A stretch of DNA of 6,880 bases from Candidatus Babelota bacterium (GTDB taxonomy: Bacteria > Babelota > Babeliae > Babelales > Vermiphilaceae): NCBI GenBank assembly GCA_013213985.1, contig JABSSP010000039.1, positions 1 through 6,880 on the forward strand, read 5' to 3'. Made by a program: the position numbers and the translations under genes. Of the stretch, positions 1 to 6,589 are shown piece by piece (the first letter of the stretch is position 1; each line of letters starts with the position of its first letter). The notes beneath the pieces are model-generated. The model did no database searches and was not told the DNA's origin. It was given only the letters and a program-made list of their open reading frames with translations.

Positions 1-1
1 A

Positions 2-79
2 AATTTCCTCTTTGCCGGACAAATTATTGGTTACTTTGATCATATCCCATCTCATTACATAGAAATTATTATCATGTAG
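2..79 (+). other. Possible 3' end of an upstream gene
   Basis: One forward frame is open from the window edge to the TAG at 77-79 (25 codons), with a hydrophobic/aromatic composition (…FAGQIIGYFDHIPSHY…). It could be the C-terminus of a gene lying mostly to the left. The segment is too short to recognise. A second forward frame is also open for 19 codons, and an antisense frame runs leftward from an ATG at 53-55 without a visible SD, so coding status is undecided. Nothing else coding was seen between here and the gene starting at 260. Confidence 0.2.
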
Positions 80-103
80 TTGACATTATCGAGTATGCGC
101 TCT

Positions 104-133
104 TTGCAAAATCGTGTATACTTCAATCATAAT
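104..133 (+). promoter_or_regulatory. Weak sigma70-type promoter candidate upstream of bamA
   Basis: TTGCAA (104-109) and CATAAT (128-133) are 18 bases apart and match the -35 and -10 consensus at 4/6 and 5/6 positions. The leader to the start codon would be about 120 bases. A separate TATACT at 117-122 has no acceptable -35 partner. A small inverted repeat (CATGG 169-173 with CCATG 179-183) lies in the leader. In DNA this AT-rich such matches are common, so this is only a candidate. Confidence 0.22.
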
Positions 134-247
134 TGCACGTTACATATTATACAAATGTCATCATAAACCATGGCACATCCATGTTACATGCGACGTGAAT
201 AAAAAATAAAATATAAATAAAGAAATAGAAGCAGCATCGACAGCGCC

Positions 248-252
248 AGGAG
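248..252 (+). promoter_or_regulatory. Ribosome binding site of bamA
   Basis: AGGAG lies 7 bases before the ATG at 260. It fixes this start, which also gives a complete signal peptide. Confidence 0.65.
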
Positions 253-259
253 CCTATAG

Positions 260-2824
260 ATGAAACAAATAAAACAGAAAAAAAAATTTGCTACACTTTT
301 TGTGTTATCAACAGTATTGATTGCACAGCTCAACGCACATAGCGGACATAATCATGACCACGCAGACCACACACACAACACACCAACAAATAGTAATCAA
401 GTACAACCAGCGCAATCAATACCACGAATAATTAGTGACATTATTGTCACAGGAAATGTGCACATTTCAACAAGAACAATTATAAGTATTTTAAAAAGGT
501 TGGGTTATAGTGTCGGTCAACCATTTAAACCGCTGCTTACACGCACTGCAATTAATACACTGTATTACGAACTTAATTTCTTTGGCAACATTTCTTTATA
601 TGTACGACCGCGGCCCAACAACGAATTAGAACTGCACGTTGTTTTAGAAGAAATGTATCCACTCAAAGAAGTTATTATTGAAGATAATAGACAATTAACC
701 CGAAAAGATATCGATGAAAAAATTAATTTTGCCGATATACCCGCGATAGACGCCCATAGACTAAAAATGGTCGCCCAACAAATAAAAAATTTATACATTG
801 AACGTGGCTATCATGCAACAATTGTTGACAGTGAATTACAAGTTGACAGCAGTGGTGCGGCAACAGCAATTTTTACCATCACTGAATGCCGAAAATCACT
901 CATCAAAAGAATATCGTTTTGCGGAAATGAAAACGTAAGCAGCAAAACGTTGCGCAGCATTATTTACTCACGTGAAGATTGGCTCCTGAGCTTTATGGAC
1001 AAAGCAGGCATCTATCAAGTTGATCGTCTTGAAGGCGACAAACAAATGATTGAACAATATTATCAAAACCACGGATATTTAAACGCACGCGTAATCGACG
1101 TTATTCAAGAAGTTGACCCCTGCACTCAAAATTTTTCAATTACCTTTGATATTGACGAAGGCGCACAATATTGCATTAGCAATGTGAGTATTTCAGGAGA
1201 AAATTTAATTCCTGAACAAAACTTACTTGCTCGTATTCCTTTGTGGCCAGGAATGATGTATTCCCGCCAACGTGTTGTTGACACCATCAGCGTGATCGAA
1301 GCAATGTGGGGAAACTTTGGCTATATTTTTGCGCACGTTGACCCGTCAATTGTTCCTAATGATGAAGACAAAACTGTTTCAATTTCATTTAGTTCTGATT
1401 TAGGAAATCAAATTTACTTAAATAGAATTACCGTCAGGGGAAACAGAAAAACGCGTGACCGCATTATTAGGCGCCAATTAACACTTGAAGAAGGTGGTCT
1501 TTTATGCACTAACATGATGGAGTCTTCAAAAAACAGAATAGAATCTCTTGGTTATTTTGATGTTCAAGACGGCGTTAACTGGAAAACAACTCGACTTGAT
1601 GATGATCTTGCTGATCTTGAACTTGTCGTAAAAGAAGCGAAAACCGGAAACGCAAGTTTTCAACTCAGTCTTGGTGGATCTGAGACAACATTGTCTTCTC
1701 CGTTGAGCGGAATTGCAGTAGAATTTTCAATCTCCGATACAAACTTATTTGGTGAAGGTATTCGGTTTAATGCGGTCAGTAAAATATCACGAGACGAAAA
1801 AACATTCCTCTTTAACTTCACTGAACCATGGCTGTTTAACAAACCTATTTTTGGCGCACTTGATTTCTATCACCAACGTTACAGCTATGATGAATTTAAA
1901 TTGGCAAACGCCGTACATGAACGCCACACGGGTGGGTCGATCACTACAGGTTTTGTATTGGGATATAACCACGCGCTGCTTGCTGACACGTATTTCCGAT
2001 TCACGTCTGGAATTGAAAGCCTGAGCTACAACCGACGGCCTCGAGCAATAATTTCTAATGGCCTTACCTACGCTGAAATTATACTCTCACGCTCCATTTA
2101 CGATACACTTTTATGCAAAATGTTTGACCCTGGCGTATTCGGTTGGCTTGCAGTACAAATAGGTCAAGATAAAAAAAATCATCCTATGCATCCAAGTAAC
2201 GGATATGCATGGACCTTACGATCATACACTGCGCTGCCAACACGTTTGAGCAGAATAGCATTTAACAAAATTGATTTTGATGCACACTACTTCACACCGC
2301 TCATCGGCGCTTATGATTTAGTATTCCACCTGCACGGAAATATAGGTCTCATTTCACCATTTAACAATCGAGTCGTTCCGTACAATGAATTGTTCCACAT
2401 TGGTGGCCCAGCAAGTGTACGTGGATTTAAATATGGTGAAATTGGTCCACAATTTTGTGTCCGAGATGTTTGTGATTCCATCGGTGCAACACGAGCATTT
2501 TTCGTAAATGCAGAACTTATTTTTGCCATAACCCAAGACTTAACCATGAAAGGTGTTCTCTTTTATGACGGTGGTGCTGGCTGGAAAAATCCGTACACTA
2601 ATGATTTTGTCTGCGAAGTAAAACCAGACAAGACGGTCGAATTTTTTAAAATTAGAGAAACCAATTTATTACGCAACAATGGTATAAATTATAGACATTC
2701 AGTTGGTTTCGGCATCCGTATGCTTAATCCAGTTCCACTACGCATTGATTGGGGATTCAAGCTGGACAAACGCCCAGGCGAATCAGGACACGAAGTACAC
2801 TTTAATATGAGTTATGATTGGTAA
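260..2824 (+). CDS. bamA: BamA, outer membrane protein assembly factor (Omp85 family)
   Basis: This is the core of the Bam complex, which folds and inserts beta-barrel proteins into the outer membrane. The 854 residues are close to the 810 of E. coli BamA. A Lys-rich n-region and hydrophobic core form a signal peptide ending about LNA-26. A His-rich stretch follows (six His in residues 27-39). Five POTRA domains can be read at about 56-133, 134-209, 211-302, 303-381 and 383-459. The last is the clearest: it has the YLNRITVRGN strand and the SLGYFDV motif, like E. coli POTRA5. The barrel spans about 463-854, with the diagnostic VRGF motif of loop 6 at 720-723, a late NPVPLRIDWGF strand, and a C-terminal beta-signal ending in Trp (…HFNMSYDW), as in E. 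coli. The reading frame is intact. Cys733 and Cys738 follow VRGF and may form a loop disulfide. The gene starts after an AGGAG site, and the next gene begins 49 bases after its stop. Family assignment is very secure. Confidence 0.96.
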   Translation: MKQIKQKKKFATLFVLSTVLIAQLNAHSGHNHDHADHTHNTPTNSNQVQPAQSIPRIISDIIVTGNVHISTRTIISILKRLGYSVGQPFKPLLTRTAINTLYYELNFFGNISLYVRPRPNNELELHVVLEEMYPLKEVIIEDNRQLTRKDIDEKINFADIPAIDAHRLKMVAQQIKNLYIERGYHATIVDSELQVDSSGAATAIFTITECRKSLIKRISFCGNENVSSKTLRSIIYSREDWLLSFMDKAGIYQVDRLEGDKQMIEQYYQNHGYLNARVIDVIQEVDPCTQNFSITFDIDEGAQYCISNVSISGENLIPEQNLLARIPLWPGMMYSRQRVVDTISVIEAMWGNFGYIFAHVDPSIVPNDEDKTVSISFSSDLGNQIYLNRITVRGNRKTRDRIIRRQLTLEEGGLLCTNMMESSKNRIESLGYFDVQDGVNWKTTRLDDDLADLELVVKEAKTGNASFQLSLGGSETTLSSPLSGIAVEFSISDTNLFGEGIRFNAVSKISRDEKTFLFNFTEPWLFNKPIFGALDFYHQRYSYDEFKLANAVHERHTGGSITTGFVLGYNHALLADTYFRFTSGIESLSYNRRPRAIISNGLTYAEIILSRSIYDTLLCKMFDPGVFGWLAVQIGQDKKNHPMHPSNGYAWTLRSYTALPTRLSRIAFNKIDFDAHYFTPLIGAYDLVFHLHGNIGLISPFNNRVVPYNELFHIGGPASVRGFKYGEIGPQFCVRDVCDSIGATRAFFVNAELIFAITQDLTMKGVLFYDGGAGWKNPYTNDFVCEVKPDKTVEFFKIRETNLLRNNGINYRHSVGFGIRMLNPVPLRIDWGFKLDKRPGESGHEVHFNMSYDW

Positions 2825-2873
2825 CAATACTTAAATAACAACAACTATAGCAAGTGAGAACATCATTAAAAAA

Positions 2874-3689
2874 ATGCATTCTATTATAACAGGCCTAATT
2901 GTTATTGGATCTATCTCCCATCAAGCACACGCCTTTTGGCCCTTTACTAACAATAAAATTCTTGAAGAAGAAATTAACCAGACTAAACTACCAAATCAAA
3001 ATGAAACAACTCAAGAAGTTGGAATACCTCTCAATTTAATTTCTTTTTTTATCTGTACGCTATGCCAACAATCACCAGGCGCTGAATGTCAAGATCCTTG
3101 TGGATGGCTTATGAACCACAGAGCGGAAGTTCATGATGTAAATCATGAAAAAAATAATATTCGTTATTACCTTGAACATTTACGTTATGTATGCAACACG
3201 GATGACTCAGATTCAGCCGATAAAGTTTCCATAATGCAACGGACTAAGCATCTGTTTTGTTTTTTAAGTAAATCTCTTTGTTTATGCACTAAAAAAGACA
3301 CTCCTCACTGCGCTTCTCGTCCTACAAATATTTGTAAAAAACAGATTAAAAAAAATAAAATAAAATTTGCACAAGACGCAAGTTTTGCAGATAAGCTCGC
3401 TCTCAATTATTGGTACACAAAAAATGTTTTTGATATTGCAATAAATCCTCAAGACATGACCAACATAGAACAAGAGGATGAGCAAATGGCTCGAGTAAAT
3501 GAACTTATTGAAAATATACAACACGACATGCGTAAAGCGGATCCTGAAATATGCATTCACTTTATTAAAAGCGGAGAAACAACATTACCCAAAACGTATG
3601 ACGAAGAAACAAAAAATGCAACACATGCACAAATCAAACAGCTTATTGATCGACATTATTTTGTTCATGTAAACGAAGAAGCCCATTAA
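2874..3689 (+). CDS. Exported cysteine-rich protein of unknown function, downstream of bamA
   Basis: I do not recognise this 271-residue protein. Residues 1-20 look like a signal peptide (…GLIVIGSISHQAHA) with cleavage before FWPF, so it should act in the periplasm or outside the cell. It has 11 cysteines, ten of them between residues 61 and 154 (61, 64, 72, 76, 107, 129, 136, 138, 146, 154) and one at 227. The cluster includes a CxxC (61-64) and a CxC (136-138). This suggests a disulfide-stapled or metal-binding domain; the cysteines at 72 and 76 lie just after the CxxC. A basic patch (about 155-164) and a charged, probably helical C-terminal part (about 165-271) follow. It starts 49 bases after bamA with no terminator between, so co-transcription is likely. 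bamA is often followed by a periplasmic chaperone gene (skp/ompH), but this sequence does not look like Skp. The ATG lacks a well-placed SD, and the n-region has no Lys or Arg. An in-frame ATT at 2865 would add IKK and sits 6-7 bases after a weak GTGAG, so the true start may be upstream. Confidence 0.8.
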   Translation: MHSIITGLIVIGSISHQAHAFWPFTNNKILEEEINQTKLPNQNETTQEVGIPLNLISFFICTLCQQSPGAECQDPCGWLMNHRAEVHDVNHEKNNIRYYLEHLRYVCNTDDSDSADKVSIMQRTKHLFCFLSKSLCLCTKKDTPHCASRPTNICKKQIKKNKIKFAQDASFADKLALNYWYTKNVFDIAINPQDMTNIEQEDEQMARVNELIENIQHDMRKADPEICIHFIKSGETTLPKTYDEETKNATHAQIKQLIDRHYFVHVNEEAH

Positions 3690-3719
3690 TTATTTTTAGT
3701 TTATTTTTCCTCCTTATTT

Positions 3720-3758
3720 GTTAAGCCACCAACGCCTTAAAGGTTCTGGTGGTTTAAC
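3720..3758 (+). terminator. 12-bp inverted repeat / possible transcription terminator
   Basis: Arms 3720-3731 and 3747-3758 pair over 12 positions with a single G·U. The 15-base loop itself contains the self-complementary CCTTAAAGG. It lies 30 bases after the stop of the bamA-linked gene and before the next start, where a terminator would be expected. It lacks the run of T that an intrinsic terminator normally has on either strand, so it could instead be an mRNA-stabilising stem or a protein-binding site. Confidence 0.35.
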
Positions 3759-3760
3759 TA

Positions 3761-3810
3761 TTGTTACAACATACTTGTATTGCTTAGACTCAATGGTGTG
3801 GTAGTACAAT
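3761..3810 (+). promoter_or_regulatory. Weak promoter candidate for the Ig-like/FtsL-like pair
   Basis: TACAAT at 3805-3810 matches the -10 consensus at 5/6 positions, but its best -35 partner (TTGCTT, 3780-3785) is poor and 19 bases away. A second option is TTGTTA (3761-3766) with TAGACT (3785-3790), 18 bases apart and 4/6 each. An AAAGGA ribosome site follows at 3820-3825, 9 bases before the next ATG. A promoter somewhere here is likely because of the preceding hairpin, but its exact position is not. Confidence 0.2.
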
Positions 3811-3834
3811 TTTCAATACAAAGGAAAAGTAATA

Positions 3835-4332
3835 ATGAAGTCTGTGTATGCATATCTTGCACTTGTTTCAAGCATGATAAGTGCCACAGAAAAAATGGAA
3901 CCTATTGCACCACCAACACTTAAATTTCCGTTGCATTTTGCTGTCACAAGAAGTTGTAGGCTTCCAATACGCGGAACAACAGAGCCAAACTTTTATGTAT
4001 GTTTTTATATTGATGATGTTTTGGTTGGTGAAACGAAATCTAACTATGATGGATCTTTTAGTTATCGTCTCATTGGTGAACATACATTAAAACGCGGAAT
4101 ATATACGCTCACCGTAGTGGCTACCGATCCAAACAATATTACTCGCACATCAAAAACTACTATAACGTTTGCTGTATCTGACTGTGGATACTATGATTCA
4201 TTGTATGCACAGCAATTTATAATAAAAATAATTGCTAACTCTTGGAGGGAAAAAAATGAAACAAATGCACATCATGTCTATATTTCTTATTACACAAGGC
4301 ATTTTAACTGTCGGGCATGTATACAGAACTAA
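3835..4332 (+). CDS. Small exported protein with one bacterial Ig-like domain
   Basis: The 165-residue product begins with a short signal peptide (MKSVY…SSMISA, cleavage about residue 17). Residues about 33-115 have the hallmarks of a bacterial Ig-like beta-sandwich of the type repeated in surface adhesins: an IRGTTEPN opening, a hydrophobic strand (FYVCFYIDD), a turn with YDGSFSYRL, then LKRGIYTLTVVATDPNN and a closing TITFAV strand. Such domains mediate adhesion or protein contact; here there is only one copy and no visible anchor, so it may be periplasmic or a secreted partner. The start has AAAGGA 9 bases upstream. The last 25 residues (141-165) are read from DNA that also encodes the start of the next gene in another frame. 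They look like out-of-frame translation, and stop codons in an adjacent frame lie at 4220-4231. Either the overlap is genuine or an indel has removed the original stop. The domain assignment is by pattern and moderately sure. Confidence 0.72.
   Translation: MKSVYAYLALVSSMISATEKMEPIAPPTLKFPLHFAVTRSCRLPIRGTTEPNFYVCFYIDDVLVGETKSNYDGSFSYRLIGEHTLKRGIYTLTVVATDPNNITRTSKTTITFAVSDCGYYDSLYAQQFIIKIIANSWREKNETNAHHVYISYYTRHFNCRACIQN
4244..4249 (+). promoter_or_regulatory. Strong ribosome binding site that sets the start at 4256
   Basis: GGAGGG lies 6 bases before the ATG at 4256. This favours that ATG over the in-frame TTG at 4232, which would place the SD inside the gene. The site lies within the 3' part of the preceding reading frame, so ribosomes translating the Ig-like gene pass through it and the two genes may be translationally coupled. 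Confidence 0.7.
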
Positions 4333-4516
4333 TCGTTGGGAAAGACAAAATACCATTACTCAACAACTGCAAGGTGAATATGATCAACTTATGGACAACA
4401 AAGACGAATTCGAACAACAACTGTACGTAGCAAAATCAAGTGTTAAAAAATTTGCCCTGAATCAACTTAAAATGAGAGCTATCAGAGAAGATCAAGTTCG
4501 TACACTGCCAGCATAG
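4256..4516 (+). CDS. Small FtsL/DivIC-like membrane protein with coiled coil (putative divisome component)
   Basis: The 86-residue product has the layout of the FtsL/DivIC family of bitopic cell-division proteins. It has a very short cytoplasmic end (MKQ), one membrane segment (about 4-22), a polar Gln/Glu-rich helix predicted to be a coiled coil (about 28-62), and a C-terminal motif VKKFALNQLKM followed by a short strand-like tail (…EDQVRTL). In E. coli FtsL the equivalent end reads VERIATEKLQM then DPSQENIVV, and the total length is similar (121 residues, with a longer cytoplasmic tail). FtsL bridges FtsB and FtsQ and helps activate FtsW/FtsI septal synthesis. Unlike usual ftsL, this copy is not next to mraW/rsmH or ftsI in the window but sits behind an Ig-like gene that it overlaps. 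The first 22 residues could instead be a cleaved signal. Similarity is by motif reading only, so a generic small coiled-coil membrane protein remains possible. The stop is 16 bases from that of the convergent gene. Confidence 0.78.
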   Translation: MKQMHIMSIFLITQGILTVGHVYRTNRWERQNTITQQLQGEYDQLMDNKDEFEQQLYVAKSSVKKFALNQLKMRAIREDQVRTLPA

Positions 4517-4532
4517 AATAAAACAATACAAA

Positions 4533-6455
4533 TTATGTATGCGCTGCCATCGCACAATTAATTTCAACCTGTAAGCCAGACAATTCATTGCGCAGCGCAT
4601 CATACAGGGCTAAAGCAGACGCACTACTATTATGAGTATGTGCTTTTTCTTTTATGCTATTAAAATACGTGATATGAGCATCTGCAGCAGCACCCTGTAG
4701 TTCCACTGCTGCACGCGGTTCGCCTCCACTCACCCTACTCATATGCATGCTAAATACTTTCTCGTCTTCGGTTTGAAAAAAGAAACGAACAAGGTGGTCG
4801 CCCTCAAGTTTAATCACAACATTTTTACATGTCACTGTTTCTTTTTGGTCAATTATATCATCTGGCAACGCGTCATAATCAAATTGGCAAACAAGTTCAT
4901 CTATTAAAAATATTTTATCAAAACACAATCCGTGTAACGCTGTGAAGGCTTTAAAAAGTTCGGTATGTGCAACACCTTCTGCATGCAAGCTGCACAAATG
5001 GTGTACTGCTTCACCCGGTAAAATAGAAATAAATTGAGGCACTATGTCACTGCATACTTTAATTGGTGCAGCAACCAATGGTGTATCGACTAATACAAAA
5101 CGTGTTTGGTCATTCAATTCAATATCTTTACTTAATGATTGTTTAAATGCAACAAGCAACGCACTAATTTTAGTTGTATTGGATGGAAACAACGTAATGA
5201 AGGCATCTGATTGAGGTAAGCGCACTACAGGCAGATTGGCAATTCGTGGTGGTCCAACATAGGTAGCAGCATCTAATAAATAATCAAGTGCGTACGGTGC
5301 ATACCCCCCTTGTTCCAGTTCATAAAAAAAACTTTCCCAATCGCTGCCATGATGAACTTTGATAGACCAGGTACCGTCCGTTTCATCAAACACTAAATCA
5401 TCTGGGGACAAAAAATCACCATATGAAAGTTCTTTTGTCCAGCAACCGTAGCCCATACATGGATTGTCGGTCAAACAATTAATCACAATCATATAATTGT
5501 ATTTTGAGGAAACTCCCTCAACCTGATATGGTTCGTGCGCATGAATGCCACCGCCAAAACAAGTTGAATAAAATAAGGTATGCGTTTTAATTTCGTCATT
5601 AAAAAAAGAAAGTGCTGATCTAAATTCTGACAACGTTAAATCAGCAATGGTTGATAAAGAACAAACTTCTGAACCTGCCCACTGACTATTATCGCCATGA
5701 CCACTTAAATAAATATTCCATGAATGGGATGTATCATCTTGATCGTCAACAAAAATAGCACGTAATACATCAACAAAACTGCTTTGACCACGTACCATAT
5801 TTTTAAAATGCAAAAGCGATATGTCTTCAGGATTTGTCACACGAATAAGATGATCAATATGTAAACCGCAGTCTCGTTTTATTTGCGCACTATTCTGTGG
5901 AATGAAAAGATAAAAAAGATCATTAATGTTGTAGACATTCCACTCGAGCGGATTAAAATCAATTAAATAAAAAGGCAACAATTGCGAAATGTGTCTCGAG
6001 TCTTTTACTAATTTATTTTGCTGCCACAAATCATCACACGCATGCTCTGAACAAAACTCTTGATTCACTTGTTCAGCCACCAGTGCTTTATTTTCTACGA
6101 TATCTGTACTATACCGACCAAAAAAGTTAAACCAATAATTAATGCGCTCATTAACTCGCACATAATGATCAAGATATTTTCGTTCATCACTATTGTTAAC
6201 TGCTGCACAAGAAGCAAATTCTTGCCTGCGCTCTACAAAATTTTTCCAAAGCGAGTAACTAACCAACATAGGAGCACTTTTTGTATGTAATGCAGATATC
6301 AATTCCATAGATAAAGCCATAGCATAATCATTTGCTACGTTCTCAAAACCTTGATCTAACAATATAATAAGATTACGAAAGTCTGTGCCATCACACTGCG
6401 CAGGTTGACCAATCAATACATTGAAACTCACCAACATGATAAAAAAGTTACGCAT
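4533..6455 (-). CDS. Exported caspase-like (clan CD) cysteine peptidase homologue
   Basis: The 640-residue product starts with a signal peptide (MRNFFIMLVSFNVLIGQPAQ), so it is exported. The core motif region is IYLSGHGD (His253) followed 46 residues later by LFYSTCFGGG (Cys299). A buried strand followed by HG, and a second strand ending in C-[FS]-x-G-G, is the catalytic His/Cys dyad of clan CD peptidases (caspases/metacaspases C14, clostripain C11, gingipain C25, legumain C13). The spacing is within their range. A hydrophobic strand after the signal (NLIILLDQ, about 28-35) and another after the catalytic Cys (YNYMIVINC) fit the caspase-type alpha/beta sandwich. Residues about 25-240 include helical material between strands; the C-terminal part (about 400-640) is not recognised. 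There are 16 cysteines, suggesting disulfides in the exported form. Both dyad residues are intact, so activity is plausible; substrate and target (own envelope or a host) are unknown. CHAT domains are a related alternative. The gene is convergent with the FtsL-like gene (16-base gap) and divergent from the right-end genes. Confidence 0.88.
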   Translation of the reverse strand: MRNFFIMLVSFNVLIGQPAQCDGTDFRNLIILLDQGFENVANDYAMALSMELISALHTKSAPMLVSYSLWKNFVERRQEFASCAAVNNSDERKYLDHYVRVNERINYWFNFFGRYSTDIVENKALVAEQVNQEFCSEHACDDLWQQNKLVKDSRHISQLLPFYLIDFNPLEWNVYNINDLFYLFIPQNSAQIKRDCGLHIDHLIRVTNPEDISLLHFKNMVRGQSSFVDVLRAIFVDDQDDTSHSWNIYLSGHGDNSQWAGSEVCSLSTIADLTLSEFRSALSFFNDEIKTHTLFYSTCFGGGIHAHEPYQVEGVSSKYNYMIVINCLTDNPCMGYGCWTKELSYGDFLSPDDLVFDETDGTWSIKVHHGSDWESFFYELEQGGYAPYALDYLLDAATYVGPPRIANLPVVRLPQSDAFITLFPSNTTKISALLVAFKQSLSKDIELNDQTRFVLVDTPLVAAPIKVCSDIVPQFISILPGEAVHHLCSLHAEGVAHTELFKAFTALHGLCFDKIFLIDELVCQFDYDALPDDIIDQKETVTCKNVVIKLEGDHLVRFFFQTEDEKVFSMHMSRVSGGEPRAAVELQGAAADAHITYFNSIKEKAHTHNSSASALALYDALRNELSGLQVEINCAMAAHT

Positions 6456-6459
6456 GAGT

Positions 6460-6466
6460 CCCCCCT
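6460..6466 (-). promoter_or_regulatory. Unusual G-run ribosome binding site of the caspase-like gene
   Basis: On the minus strand AGGGGGG lies only 4 bases before the ATG (6455-6453). It can pair partly with the 16S tail but is not a canonical GGAGG. No other SD is visible, and the following residues form a proper signal peptide, so this start is preferred. The homopolymer of six is also a place where sequencing or replication slippage could occur. Confidence 0.4.
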
Positions 6467-6550
6467 GGACAAAAAATGCTTACCTTAGGCGCATATACAT
6501 AATTCACTTTAAATTAAAATAACAAATATAAAAAAATAAATGCAAGAAAA

Positions 6551-6571
6551 ATGAAAAAATATACATATAAT
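6551..6571 (+). promoter_or_regulatory. AT-rich divergent intergenic region with a TATAAT box
   Basis: A perfect -10 hexamer, TATAAT, occurs at 6566-6571, and TATAAA follows at 6575-6580, ahead of the rightward genes. No good -35 is seen 16-18 bases upstream, where the DNA is nearly all A. The 6456-6604 gap must also hold the leftward promoter of the caspase-like gene, but no convincing pair of boxes was found for it. Confidence 0.28.
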
Positions 6572-6589
6572 CGTTATAAAATACTTCTA

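Noticed and set aside
80..122. Perfect TTGACA (80-85) and TATACT (117-122) as one promoter
   Set aside because: They are separated by 31 bases, far from the 16-18 needed, and neither has a good partner at the right distance.
1749..2024. 91-codon open frame in another phase inside bamA, plus several antisense frames (565-798, 1660-1842, 1787-1972, 2311-2547)
   Set aside because: All overlap the unambiguous BamA reading frame, which is conserved in motif throughout. None shows an SD or recognisable domain.
3282..3560. 92-codon antisense open frame
   Set aside because: It lies wholly inside the cysteine-rich gene on the other strand, has no SD, and its composition is what a complementary frame gives.
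3709..3716. CCTCCTT, on the minus strand AAGGAGG, as an SD for a leftward gene
   Set aside because: On the minus strand no start codon follows at a usable distance, and stops come quickly. As plus-strand sequence it resembles the 16S tail, but there is no surrounding rRNA.
4232..4255. TTG at 4232 as start of the FtsL-like gene
   Set aside because: It would put the strong GGAGGG site inside the coding region and add MLTLGGKK before MKQ. The ATG at 4256 is correctly spaced from that site.
6060..6290. 76-codon forward open frame
   Set aside because: It lies antisense within the caspase-like gene, with no SD and no recognisable features.
6390..6399. Lipobox in the caspase-like protein (Cys21 after PAQ)
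   Set aside because: Gln at -1 and Pro at -3 do not fit the [LVI]-[ASTVI]-[GAS]-C rule, so it is treated as an ordinary signal peptide with an uncertain cleavage site.
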